Source of the DNA: an uncultured Flavobacteriales bacterium | Lineage (GTDB): Bacteria > Bacteroidota > Bacteroidia > Flavobacteriales_D > Crocinitomicaceae | Reading direction: 5' to 3' | Length of the DNA: 47,702 nt | Assembly (NCBI GenBank): GCA_903945495.1 | Contig: CAJAVU010000030.1 | Location: forward strand, 1-47,702 | Made by a program: the position numbers and the translations under genes | Shown: positions 36,401 through 43,839 of the stretch, one piece after another | Numbering within the stretch: the stretch's first letter is position 1 | Layout: every line of letters begins with the position of its first letter | Notes under the pieces: generated by a model | What the model saw: the letters and a program-made list of their open reading frames with translations, nothing else | Databases searched by the model: none | Told to the model about the DNA's origin: nothing

Positions 36401-37769
36401 GATCTTCATTTTCTTGTCCATGACGCATAATCTCGATGTACAAATCATCTCCAAAAACACCTTTCCACCATAGTAAAGCTTCCTCAGCTTGATTTTCACC
36501 GACATTCAAAATCATGTTTGGAACTTCACCATATAAATTCCCAGTCAAGCAAATTAAATCTTCTTTGTATTGTTCAATGACCATTTTATCGACACGAGGA
36601 ACATAATACATTCCTTTTGTATAGGCCATTGAAGCCAACTTGATAAGATTTTGATATCCGTTTTTATTTTTGGCCAAAAGAACAACTTGATAACCGTTGT
36701 CCTTTACAGATTTATCTTCTAAATTTTTACATACATTGAACTCACAACCAATAATTGGAAGTAACTCCTTCTTTGTGAACTCCTCACCATTTTCCAAGGC
36801 TTTTTCGCGTTCCGCCTTTACAGATTTATTGTAGGTAGCAACTGCCTTTTCAAAATGAAAGGCTGCCATCATGTTTCCTGTATCTGTCAAAGCCACTGCA
36901 TCATGCCCGTGCGCCACTGCTTTACCAACCAAACCTCCAACGTTGATAGTCGATTGAAGAATGGAAAACTGTGTATGATTGTGCAAATGCGCAAACGGAA
37001 TATCTTTTAAACGCTCACGTGCTTCAGACAAATCCTCCGTTGGAACAGCAGTTTGTGCAGCAGGTTTTTGTAGTAATTTTTGACTTTCTTCTTTAAGATT
37101 TAAATGTTTTAACCCAATCGTACCAATCGGTGCCGGATTAAACGCTTTAAAATCCTCAATGTATTTCTCTTCTTGCTGTAATCGGTCTAACGGGAAATGT
37201 TCTAAACGAATTAATTCAAAGAAACAGCGTGTTGTAGCTTCCACATCGGCGGTTGCATTGTGCGCTTCACCAAAAGGAACATTGAATAAGAATTGATGTA
37301 ATTCTGTTAAGGTTGGTAATTTGAAACGACCACCGCGTCCACCTGGCAGTTTACACAATTCAGCTGTGATTTCCGTACAAGTATCCAAAACGGGCATTGA
37401 AGCCATTGGAGATTGAACATTCTGACGCACAAATTCACATCCTAGTACATTGACATCAAAACCAACATTTTGCCCAACAACGAATTTCGCTTTCCCCAAA
37501 GCTTCATTGAACAAGAGTAAAACATCATCCAAAGATTCACCAAATTTTGTCGCTAATTCAGTCGAAATACCGTGAATTCTTTCAGCATCATAAGGAATAT
37601 CAAAACCATCTGGACGAACAAGAAAATCTTTATGTTCGATCAGGCGGCCCATTTCATCGTGCAACTGCCAAGCGATTTGAATCACGCGTGGCCAGTTCGA
37701 TGTATCTGTAATCGGAGCATTCCAATCACGTGGTAAACCGGTTGTTTCCGTATCGAATATGATATACAT
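33405..37769 (-). CDS. dnaE: DNA polymerase III alpha subunit with fused N-terminal DnaQ-type exonuclease
   Basis: The 1454-residue protein has an N-terminal DEDDh 3'-5' exonuclease (1-190) with D6/E8 in DTETTG, D105 in NVGFD, and H170/D175 in AHNATAD, all catalytic residues present. A linker leads to a PHP domain (about 258-520), then the polymerase core with GPGRGSAAGS (645-654) and the catalytic aspartates PDIDIDF (686-692), a helix-hairpin-helix region and a C-terminal OB fold (near 1290). The PHP metal site is decayed: TDTGN replaces TDHGN (T297), LTGN replaces LTGC (N411) and TNNTYY replaces TND-H (N478, Y480). It is the replicative polymerase, proofreading in cis. It is transcribed away from the DUF1573 genes and has no visible terminator. 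Confidence 0.96.
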   Translation of the reverse strand: MYIIFDTETTGLPRDWNAPITDTSNWPRVIQIAWQLHDEMGRLIEHKDFLVRPDGFDIPYDAERIHGISTELATKFGESLDDVLLLFNEALGKAKFVVGQNVGFDVNVLGCEFVRQNVQSPMASMPVLDTCTEITAELCKLPGGRGGRFKLPTLTELHQFLFNVPFGEAHNATADVEATTRCFFELIRLEHFPLDRLQQEEKYIEDFKAFNPAPIGTIGLKHLNLKEESQKLLQKPAAQTAVPTEDLSEARERLKDIPFAHLHNHTQFSILQSTINVGGLVGKAVAHGHDAVALTDTGNMMAAFHFEKAVATYNKSVKAEREKALENGEEFTKKELLPIIGCEFNVCKNLEDKSVKDNGYQVVLLAKNKNGYQNLIKLASMAYTKGMYYVPRVDKMVIEQYKEDLICLTGNLYGEVPNMILNVGENQAEEALLWWKGVFGDDLYIEIMRHGQENEDRVNATLIKFSEKHGVKLVATNNTYYIEKTDSEAHDVLLCVKDNELVSTPKGRGRGFRYGLDNEEYYFKSSEEMKELFLDLPEAIENIGEIINKCEAYGLARDVLLPAFDIPEEYQDPLDLEDGGKRGENNYLRHLTYVGAAKRYEEITEEIRDRLDFELATIEKTGYPGYFLIVQDFCQAARDMGVSVGPGRGSAAGSAVAYCIGITNVDPIKYDLLFERFLNPDRVSMPDIDIDFDDEGRGRVIEWVIEKYGANQVAQIITYGTMAAKSSIRDTARVLDLPLPDADRIAKLIPDISLGKLFKMSDPELADKLKNNQEDIARAKELKNIALGNDLAARVVNQARALEGSVRNTGIHACGVIITPDDITNFVPVATAKDSDMYCTQYDNSVAESAGLLKMDFLGLKTLTLIKYAVKNVKENKGIDLDPDNFPIDDEKTYELFQRGETVGIFQYESPGMQKYMRELKPTVFADLIAMNALYRPGPLEYIPSFIKRKHGEETIVYDVNDCEEFLAETYGITVYQEQVMLLSQKLAGFTKGEADTLRKAMGKKDRPTLDKMKPAFLERGAEKGHSIEPLEKIWKDWEAFASYAFNKSHSTCYAWIAYQTAYLKANFPAEYMASVLSNNMNDIKQVSFFMEECKRMGVPVLGPDVNESNYQFTVNKEGAVRFGLGAIKGLGSGPVEAIIQERTENGPFDSIFDMAKRINLRLCNKKAFESLAYAGGFDSFKGVHRAQYFKEDGSGKTFLENAMKFGASFQESENSSQVSMFGESTGTKMPEPEIPKTEEWGSIYKLNREKEVVGIFISGHPLDDFRIEIESFCNGRVGMLNEMEVHKGKDLLIAATITDAEHRFTKNGDPFGTLIIEDYTDSYKLFLWRENYLKFKHFIQPGAFIALKGKIEVPPRRSELEFVLNSVDMLQNLRETRANSIHLKVSTKALDQVMIMDLNKLFLENEGKCSVHFTIFDALDGVEVRMPSKTIKVDPNNTLFKELKKFDLEFEIR

Positions 37770-37843
37770 AATTTGTGAAAATTGGGGAGACTAAAATTAC
37801 AAAAAATGCAGCTTCATTTTCGCGATATTTATCAACAAAACGC

Positions 37844-37876
37844 AAAAAAGCCACTCATCAATTGATGAATGGCTTT
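37844..37876 (-). terminator. Rho-independent terminator of the DUF1573 genes
   Basis: On the minus strand the stem AAAGCCA...TGGCTTT encloses an ATCAATTGAT palindrome and is followed by six T's. It lies between the last DUF1573 gene and dnaE. Confidence 0.85.
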
Positions 37877-37900
37877 CAGACTATTTAGTATTTTAAAATC

Positions 37901-38347
37901 TTAGTGATTTGAAGGAGCTCCAGATTCGTTTACAGGCGGAGTTACTGTTTCAGGTGCCAAAACAGATCCTTTGATGTAGATAACTTTTTCTGGCTCATTC
38001 ACAGCGTTTGATGAAATAGTAACGCTTTTGTTAATCGCTCCTGTTCTCATTGTGTCATATTTCACTTTGATAGTTCCAGTTGCTCCTGGTGCGATTGGCT
38101 CTTTCGGCCATTCTGGAACTGTACAACCACATGAACCTCTTGAATTTGAAATCAACAATGGAGCATCTCCTGTATTTTTAAATTCGAATACACATTCTCC
38201 GTTAGCGCCATTTTTAATTGTACCGTAATCGTGTGTTTCTTTGCTAAATTCGATTTTAGCTCCTGATTCAACAACTTGTGCTGCTGCTTTGTTCATTCCT
38301 ACCATTGCAACGAATGCTAAGACAAGTGATAAAATTATTTTTTTCAT
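37901..38347 (-). CDS. DUF1573 secreted protein, copy 1
   Basis: The 148-residue protein has a signal peptide (MKKIILSLVLAFVAMVGM...AAAQ) and one Ig-like DUF1573 domain with ETHDYGTIKNG, FEFKNTGDAPLLI and the cysteine-bearing RGSCGCTVPEWPKEPIAPG. Its tail is PVNESGAPSNH. The family is abundant in Bacteroidota and is related to ASH/MSP-like beta-sandwiches; its role is unknown. It is most similar to the copy at 38824-39267, including a 41-bp identical DNA stretch. A terminator follows. Confidence 0.9.
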   Translation of the reverse strand: MKKIILSLVLAFVAMVGMNKAAAQVVESGAKIEFSKETHDYGTIKNGANGECVFEFKNTGDAPLLISNSRGSCGCTVPEWPKEPIAPGATGTIKVKYDTMRTGAINKSVTISSNAVNEPEKVIYIKGSVLAPETVTPPVNESGAPSNH

Positions 38348-38447
38348 AGTTTATATTATTATTTGGTTATTGTGTTTATTCAAATTTACTAGAAGATTTA
38401 AATAAGTGAAATGCTTTAACAGATAATTAACCATTTTAACAATTAAT

Positions 38448-38822
38448 TTAATCATGTGGAATTACATTCACTTTGATTCCAATTTTCTCAATCTTCTTTT
38501 TTGTATTTGTTGTTATTCTTATTTCTCGATCTTGAAAATAAGCTTTCCCTTCTGTATCAAATGTCACCTTCACTTCTACCGATTCTCCTGGTTCAATATC
38601 ACCTTCCGGAAAAAAAGCTTTTGTGCAATCACATTCCACATCGTACGAAATCAATTTCAAAGGTGCGTCCCCAGTATTTTTAATGGTGAAAACATGCTCC
38701 AAGACAATACCCTCTTTTGTTTTTGGGAATTTAAACGTCGATTTTTTACAAAAAAATTCCGCCTCTTGACTCATGCCAAGGACGGAATTTAAGCTTAATA
38801 TCAAAAAGAGAATAAATCTCAT
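38448..38822 (-). CDS. DUF1573 secreted protein, diverged copy 2
   Basis: The 124-residue protein has a signal peptide ending LGMSQ and a DUF1573-type sandwich with VFTIKNTGDAPLKLISYDVECDCTKAFFP. The cysteine pair is CDC in place of CGC. The start is 1 bp after the stop of copy 3, so it is cotranscribed with it. It is clearly more diverged than copies 1 and 3. Function is unknown. Confidence 0.82.
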   Translation of the reverse strand: MRFILFLILSLNSVLGMSQEAEFFCKKSTFKFPKTKEGIVLEHVFTIKNTGDAPLKLISYDVECDCTKAFFPEGDIEPGESVEVKVTFDTEGKAYFQDREIRITTNTKKKIEKIGIKVNVIPHD

Positions 38823-38823
38823 T

Positions 38824-39267
38824 TTAGTTTCCTGTTGGAGCTCCTGAATTATTTACCGGCGCACCTCCTTCTGGAGCAGCTAATACATTTCCTTTGATAC
38901 GAATCACTTTCGTTGGTTCGTTTACAGCGTTTGAATTAATCGTTACGCTTTTGTTGATTGGACCAGGACGTTTTGTGTCGTATTTAACTTTGATTGTTCC
39001 TTTAGCTCCTGGAGCAATTGGCTCTTTCGGCCATTCTGGAACTGTACAACCACATGATCCTTTTGCGTTTGCAATAATTAATGGTTCTGTTCCTGTATTT
39101 TTAAATTCGAACGTACATGTTCCGTCTGCACCGTATTTCACAGTACCGTAATCATGCGTTTCTTTTGTGAATTCAATTTTAGCACCTGTTTCAACTTGCG
39201 CTACAGCTTTGTTCATTGCAACTGCTGCAACGAATGTTAATAATAAAGAGAAAAATACTTTTTTCAT
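38824..39267 (-). CDS. DUF1573 secreted protein, copy 3
   Basis: The 147-residue protein starts at the ATG at 39267, giving signal MKKVFFSLLLTFVAAVAM...AVAQ. The domain carries ETHDYGTVKYG, FEFKNTGTEPLIIANAKGSC and GCTVPEWPKEPIAPG, with tail GAPVNNSGAPTGN. Both domain and tail mirror copy 1. It leads directly into copy 2. Confidence 0.9.
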   Translation of the reverse strand: MKKVFFSLLLTFVAAVAMNKAVAQVETGAKIEFTKETHDYGTVKYGADGTCTFEFKNTGTEPLIIANAKGSCGCTVPEWPKEPIAPGAKGTIKVKYDTKRPGPINKSVTINSNAVNEPTKVIRIKGNVLAAPEGGAPVNNSGAPTGN

Positions 39268-39353
39268 GGTGTAATTTTTTTTTAATTCCTTTTTCCAAAT
39301 GTAAAGCAAGAACGATACCAAAAATGATATTTAACACATCATTAACAGCAGAT

Positions 39354-39917
39354 TTAATTTGCTACAATAGCTTCCATCTTATAATTAATAAACTGATCGA
39401 AATCCATATCAATGTGCTTCAAACGATCTTTCAAACCTGCCAACTTTTCTTTATCCATGTTCGGATTTTCCTTAATCAACATTTCATAGTAGTATTTTAC
39501 TTTCGCCTTATTTCGTGGCAAAATAAAGATATCGTAGTTGCTACCTTGGCTTTCCAAGACCATCGCACGATTCTTATATTCTGGATATTGCTCCAAAAGT
39601 GTGTCGGCATATTGAACCGCTCTTAAATGAATTCCCATTCCCGAGTATTTCATGTGTACTTTATCTAAACATTCTGCAGCATATTCATCCTCTGGATAAG
39701 CGTGATAATACTCCAACAAACGATTGATTAATTCAAAATGAGTCAAGTTTGGAATTTGTTTTGTTTGCGCCAAATTCGCTTGCAAACCTTTCAACGAATC
39801 TTCCATTTCTGTGATTCGTTCAATCAATGTTTCTTTTGATGGCTTATCGCCATCCCCACTACACGAATAAATTAAACCAACGAAAACAACTGCACTAAAA
39901 ATCAACTTCAATTTCAT
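39354..39917 (-). CDS. Putative lipoprotein with helical repeats (TPR-like)
   Basis: The 187-residue protein has signal MKLKLIFSAVVFVGLIYSC. A coiled-coil-like helix (ITEMEDSLKGLQANLAQTK) is followed by helical hairpins such as LLEYYHAYPEDEYAAECLDK and AVQYADTLLEQYPEYKNRAM, resembling tetratricopeptide repeats of YbgF/BamD-type lipoproteins. It starts 16 bp after the def stop and is probably cotranscribed with def. Function is unknown. Confidence 0.75.
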   Translation of the reverse strand: MKLKLIFSAVVFVGLIYSCSGDGDKPSKETLIERITEMEDSLKGLQANLAQTKQIPNLTHFELINRLLEYYHAYPEDEYAAECLDKVHMKYSGMGIHLRAVQYADTLLEQYPEYKNRAMVLESQGSNYDIFILPRNKAKVKYYYEMLIKENPNMDKEKLAGLKDRLKHIDMDFDQFINYKMEAIVAN

Positions 39918-39933
39918 AATTTTCAAAATTTAA

Positions 39934-40536
39934 TTATCTACCTTTTTTAACTGCTGGAAACTTCATTTTATAATCTACATTGATATCTCCTTTCGAGATA
40001 TTTTGTAGGCGCTTTGTCAATAATCTTCTTTTCAAAGGAGAAAGGTGGTCTGTAAAAAGTATTCCATCGATATGATCGTACTCATGTTGAATTATACGAG
40101 CTGCATAACCATCATAATGCTCTTCATGGAATTCCCAATTTTCGTCATAATACGAAATCAAAATACGTTCCTTTCTAAAAACTTCCTCTCGGATCTTAGG
40201 GATAGACAAACATCCTTCATGAAAGCCCCATTCTTCACCCTCTTCTTCCTCGATGATTGGATTGATGAATACTTTCTTAAAGTTTTCAATGCCAACTGCT
40301 CGTGGATCTGGTTCAAAATCTTCCTCCTCTTCATCATCTGCAAATGGACTTCCATCCACAATAAACAAACGGATTGATTTACCAATTTGAGGTGCTGCCA
40401 AACCAACCCCTTGCGCATGATACATTGTTTCGTACATATCCGCGATTAATTTTTTTAAATCGGGAAAATCTTGCTCAATTTCAACCGCTTCTTTCTTCAA
40501 AACGGCATCGCCGTAAGCCACAATTGGTAATATCAT
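39934..40536 (-). CDS. def: Peptide deformylase
   Basis: The 200-residue protein has the three deformylase motifs: GVGLAAPQIG (43-52), EGCLS in HEGCLSIP with the metal-binding cysteine, and QHEYDHIDG with the two histidines and catalytic glutamate. It removes the formyl group from new proteins. An acidic insertion, ADDEEEEDFEPD (about 66-77), lies between motifs 1 and 2; similar insertions occur in other Bacteroidota enzymes as far as I recall. It is the first gene of a unit with the TPR-like lipoprotein. Confidence 0.96.
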   Translation of the reverse strand: MILPIVAYGDAVLKKEAVEIEQDFPDLKKLIADMYETMYHAQGVGLAAPQIGKSIRLFIVDGSPFADDEEEEDFEPDPRAVGIENFKKVFINPIIEEEEGEEWGFHEGCLSIPKIREEVFRKERILISYYDENWEFHEEHYDGYAARIIQHEYDHIDGILFTDHLSPLKRRLLTKRLQNISKGDINVDYKMKFPAVKKGR

Positions 40537-40705
40537 TCTTAATTATTTTTATGCAAAATTAAAGTAATCATTTGAAGAAATTACGATGTTTCAATAATTT
40601 GTATATCGCAATATCATAATCAATGTTAATTTTGTTAAAAAAACAGATCAAAAAACCCCTTCTACATTAGATTAACACGATTGAATTACCTAAAGCTTTT
40701 ACTCC

Positions 40706-42310
40706 ATGAAAAAACTTATCCATTCCCTATTGTTGTCAATCCTAACGATTCATTATACCCCTTTGCTTTCGCAAGAATTGAAATTAGAAGGCCCTGGTGC
40801 TTTGGATGAGTATATTGGTCAAATTAAGGATGAGCATTTCTTTGTAGGTAAGGCCAAAGGAGATTATTACAACGCTCGTGTGTTCAGTGTAAAAAATGAT
40901 GTTAAGTCAAAGGACACTGTTTTTCCAGGACATTTTCCAGGGAATATAACAAGTACTCAAAAAGAAAAAAACGATCTTGCCAAACACCATTTTAAGTGGT
41001 TTATTATTGATTCAAATATTTATTCGATTTATAAGCACACAAATGTCGGTTTTGCTCAATTGACTATTTACAAATTCGACTCTAATCTTAACTCAATTGA
41101 TTCATTCTTGCTATTATCCGACGACAGTAAGAGTAATTTTGATTTTGAACCAATAATTAGGATTTACGATCATACAGTTGGAGTAGTTTCACCGCTGGAC
41201 AGGGAAAATTCAACATTTGTTTTTGCAAGTTTTAACATGGATAACAATGAAAGTTTCGCCACTTATTTTCAACTAAATAAAACTTCAAAATACAGCTGTA
41301 GTGACTTTACCTTTAATTCAAAAAATAACTTTTTTCTACTTTTGGAAGGGACTGAAAACTTTGTAAATGAAACTTTAACACTAAAAGTTAAACCAGATTT
41401 GGTAGATTGTCAATTAGTCAGTTGTATTGAAGAAGATGTGCTTATGACGAAAATTTCATCCCATCGTACAAACGAATTTTATCGAAGTTTTAAATTTCAT
41501 AAAACTTCAGATGATTCCCTTTTACTTTGTGGTTTAGTATTTGAATCAAATAAAGGCTTATATTTCAACGGTTACAGGATTTCACAATTAAATTTCAATA
41601 CTGGCCTAGAATCAAATGAACAAATTGTTCTTTTGCAGAAAGTTAAAAACAATGATCTTTTATCAAAAAAAGATATCAAAAGTACGGCAACTGAAAATCA
41701 TTACGACGCCCCTTATCAGCATCTTAAAGAAATAATACCAACGAATAATGGATCATACATTTTTATTTCTGAGGGCCATAATCTATTGAGCACTTCATCA
41801 TTAAGCATTACAAATACAGCAACCACCTACTATCCAACTTTATCATTCTTTGAAACAAAACGAAATTTTTTCTATTGTAGTAATGATGATATTTTTGTTT
41901 CATGTTTTGAAAATTCGACTGGTATCGTGTGGACAACCAAAACAATTTTAAGGTTTGAAGATTTAACAATGAAATATGGTGCAGCCAACAAAGAAAAGAC
42001 ATACTTCACTGATATAATTAAAGAAAACAACCAATTAAATCTATATTTCCCTCAATATCCAGGCTTATTAAAATCTCCACCAGACTATCGAACCAATTAT
42101 CAGCATCCAACTATTGCGAAATTTTCAATTGACCTTATCAATGGCACAGCAACATTAAAAGAAATTGACAAAACAGTCTCTCAAAATGGTGCTGAATGCT
42201 TTGTAGTAAGTGCTACATGTTTTAAAAACGCCGAGGAATTGTTTTTATGGATTCAAAGTAAAAACGCCGTATCTAACTGCAATTATAGATTATATAGCCT
42301 AAAACGATAA
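40706..42310 (+). CDS. Secreted protein of unknown function
   Basis: The 534-residue protein has a signal peptide ending LLSQ. The mature part contains repeated strand-turn segments with phenylalanine and tyrosine (FVGKAKGDYYNARVFSV, SIYKHTNVGFAQLTIYKFD, FYRSFKFHKTSDDSLLLCG), suggesting a propeller-like or beta-sheet fold. I recognise no domain, and there is no T9SS sorting tail, so it is probably periplasmic or outer-membrane associated. Codon use is more A/T-rich than in its neighbours by eye. It converges on ruvX with a 2-bp gap. Confidence 0.7.
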   Translation: MKKLIHSLLLSILTIHYTPLLSQELKLEGPGALDEYIGQIKDEHFFVGKAKGDYYNARVFSVKNDVKSKDTVFPGHFPGNITSTQKEKNDLAKHHFKWFIIDSNIYSIYKHTNVGFAQLTIYKFDSNLNSIDSFLLLSDDSKSNFDFEPIIRIYDHTVGVVSPLDRENSTFVFASFNMDNNESFATYFQLNKTSKYSCSDFTFNSKNNFFLLLEGTENFVNETLTLKVKPDLVDCQLVSCIEEDVLMTKISSHRTNEFYRSFKFHKTSDDSLLLCGLVFESNKGLYFNGYRISQLNFNTGLESNEQIVLLQKVKNNDLLSKKDIKSTATENHYDAPYQHLKEIIPTNNGSYIFISEGHNLLSTSSLSITNTATTYYPTLSFFETKRNFFYCSNDDIFVSCFENSTGIVWTTKTILRFEDLTMKYGAANKEKTYFTDIIKENNQLNLYFPQYPGLLKSPPDYRTNYQHPTIAKFSIDLINGTATLKEIDKTVSQNGAECFVVSATCFKNAEELFLWIQSKNAVSNCNYRLYSLKR

Positions 42311-42312
42311 TA

Positions 42313-42717
42313 TTACCCCAAATAACTTTGCAATATTATCGCCGCACTAATCATATCCACCGTTCCTTTTTCCTGACGTTGTTTTTTCTTCATTCCTGAA
42401 TCAATCATGGATTGAAAGGCCATTTTTGAAGTAAATCGTTCATCCATCAGTACAATTTTTTGAGCAGGAAATTCCTTTTCTAAAACCGTTTTTAACATGC
42501 GAACATTTTCTGTAATGTGCGAATCTTCGTTGTTCAAGCGTTTTGGTTCACCTAGTACAATTGTTCCAACCTTCGATTTCACAACCGTTTCTTTGAGAAA
42601 TGTCATTAAATCTTTGGAATCAACAGTCGTTAAAGGGGAGGCAATAATATTCGCTTCATCTGTAATGGCAATACCTGTGCGTTTTAAACCAAAATCTATC
42701 GCAAGAATTCTATTCAT
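42313..42717 (-). CDS. ruvX: Putative pre-16S rRNA nuclease / Holliday junction resolvase-like YqgF
   Basis: The 134-residue RNase H-like protein has RILAIDFGLKRTGIAITD (first Asp), TIVLGEPKRLN (Glu) and LMDERFTSKMA (Asp). In E. coli YqgF matures the 5' end of 16S rRNA; the family was first named a Holliday junction resolvase. It is a single gene between two unrelated plus-strand genes. Confidence 0.94.
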   Translation of the reverse strand: MNRILAIDFGLKRTGIAITDEANIIASPLTTVDSKDLMTFLKETVVKSKVGTIVLGEPKRLNNEDSHITENVRMLKTVLEKEFPAQKIVLMDERFTSKMAFQSMIDSGMKKKQRQEKGTVDMISAAIILQSYLG

Positions 42718-42786
42718 GATTCAAAGATAGGATAAAACAGGGATTTGGACATTTAACGATTTGATGATTCGAATATTCAAATTTTC

Positions 42787-42807
42787 GAATCTTTGAATCT
42801 TTGAATT
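42787..42807 (+). repeat. 8-bp tandem repeat (GAATCTTT, about 2.6 copies) in the dapD promoter
   Basis: Two perfect GAATCTTT units and a partial third place TTTG at 42792-42795 and 42800-42803, upstream of the dapD -7 element at 42821-42828. Confidence 0.85.
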
Positions 42808-42828
42808 CCCTTTTAAGATTTATCTTTG
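42800..42828 (+). promoter_or_regulatory. Promoter of dapD (TTTG-N17-TATCTTTG)
   Basis: TTTG at 42800-42803 and TATCTTTG at 42821-42828 fit the phylum consensus with 17-bp spacing. The ATG at 42846 is 17 bases downstream of the -7 element. Confidence 0.6.
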
Positions 42829-42845
42829 ATGAAAATTTGAAAATT

Positions 42846-43655
42846 ATGAGATCAATCATCGAAGCAGCTTGGGAAAACAGAGATTTATTAAATCAAGCAG
42901 AAACTATTCAAGCAATCGAACATGTCATTGAAGAAATTGACAAGGGTTTATTGCGTGTAGCTGAACCAACTGACAGCGGTGATTGGATTGTAAACGAATG
43001 GGTTAAAAAGGCTGTTGTCATGTATTTCCCAATTCGTAAAATGGAAACAATTGAAGTGGGTCCATTCGAATTTCACGATAAAATGGCACTGAAACGCAAC
43101 TATAAAGAATTAGGAGTTCGCGTGGTTCCTCATGCTGTTGCGCGTTATGGTGCGTATATTGCTCCAGGAGTAATTTTAATGCCATCATACGTAAACATTG
43201 GCGCTTACGTTGATTCAGGAACAATGGTCGACACATGGGCGACTGTTGGATCTTGCGCGCAAATCGGTAAAAATGTTCACTTGAGTGGTGGTGTTGGAAT
43301 TGGTGGCGTACTAGAACCGTTACAAGCGGCTCCTGTGATCATTGAAGATGACGCATTTATTGGATCTCGTTGTATTGTTGTTGAAGGTGTTCGCGTTGGA
43401 AAGCAAGCTGTTCTTGGTGCAAATGTTGTTTTAACAAAATCTACAAAAATCATTGACGTTTCAGGTCCAGAACCAATCGAACATCGCGGATACGTGCCAG
43501 AACGTTCAGTTGTTATTCCAGGTTCATATACAAAACAATTTCCTGCTGGTGATTTCCAAGTTCCATGCGCATTGATTATTGGAAAACGAAAAGAATCAAC
43601 GGATTTAAAAACATCCTTAAACGATGCATTAAGAGAACACAATGTTGCTGTTTAA
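42846..43655 (+). CDS. dapD: 2,3,4,5-tetrahydropyridine-2,6-dicarboxylate N-succinyltransferase
   Basis: The 269-residue length is typical of DapD. The N-terminal domain contains AAWENRDLLN. A left-handed beta-helix of hexapeptide repeats runs over GAYIAPGVILMPSYVNIGA, and GTMVDTWATVGSCAQIG and GGVGIGGVLEPLQA are the DapD signature. It transfers succinyl from succinyl-CoA in the lysine/diaminopimelate pathway and shows that this organism uses the succinylase branch. The ATG at 42846 follows the promoter; the longer frame starts with TTG inside the repeat and is discarded. Confidence 0.96.
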   Translation: MRSIIEAAWENRDLLNQAETIQAIEHVIEEIDKGLLRVAEPTDSGDWIVNEWVKKAVVMYFPIRKMETIEVGPFEFHDKMALKRNYKELGVRVVPHAVARYGAYIAPGVILMPSYVNIGAYVDSGTMVDTWATVGSCAQIGKNVHLSGGVGIGGVLEPLQAAPVIIEDDAFIGSRCIVVEGVRVGKQAVLGANVVLTKSTKIIDVSGPEPIEHRGYVPERSVVIPGSYTKQFPAGDFQVPCALIIGKRKESTDLKTSLNDALREHNVAV

Positions 43656-43682
43656 AATACCCTGTTAAAGGAAATAAAACAT

Positions 43683-43702
43683 CTTGTTAAAAATAAAACA
43701 AG
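43683..43702. repeat. Inverted repeat CTTGTT-N8-AACAAG between dapD and tetR
   Basis: The 6-bp arms at 43683-43688 and 43697-43702 are exact complements. There is no T run after it. It shares the CTTGTT half with the elements at 43786-43815, so it may be an additional regulator site. Confidence 0.5.
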
Positions 43703-43728
43703 CCGTTTAAAATCGAAAACAAATCTGA

Positions 43729-43758
43729 AGTCTCACAAGCATGTGGGACTTTTTTTTT
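43729..43758 (+). terminator. Rho-independent terminator of dapD
   Basis: A 9-bp stem AGTCTCACA/TGTGGGACT (one wobble) with loop AGCA is followed by eight T's. Confidence 0.9.
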
Positions 43759-43785
43759 GATATTTTAACAAATTAATACATTGTT

Positions 43786-43801
43786 TTAAACACTTGTTTA
43801 A
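43786..43801. promoter_or_regulatory. Putative TetR operator (perfect palindrome)
   Basis: TTAAACA-CT-TGTTTAA is an exact 7-2-7 inverted repeat. It is followed by a repeated CTTGTTTAAT at 43806-43815 and by TAATTTTG at 43812-43819, a likely -7 element. It lies 38 bp before the tetR ATG, the usual place for an autoregulatory operator. Confidence 0.6.
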
Positions 43802-43839
43802 TATTCTTGTTTAATTTTGTGCCATAAGTTTATTTATAA

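Noticed and set aside
40598-40634. Promoter TTTG/TAATTTTG before the unknown secreted gene
   Set aside because: The spacing is 25 bp, outside the usual 17-23 range, so I did not list it.
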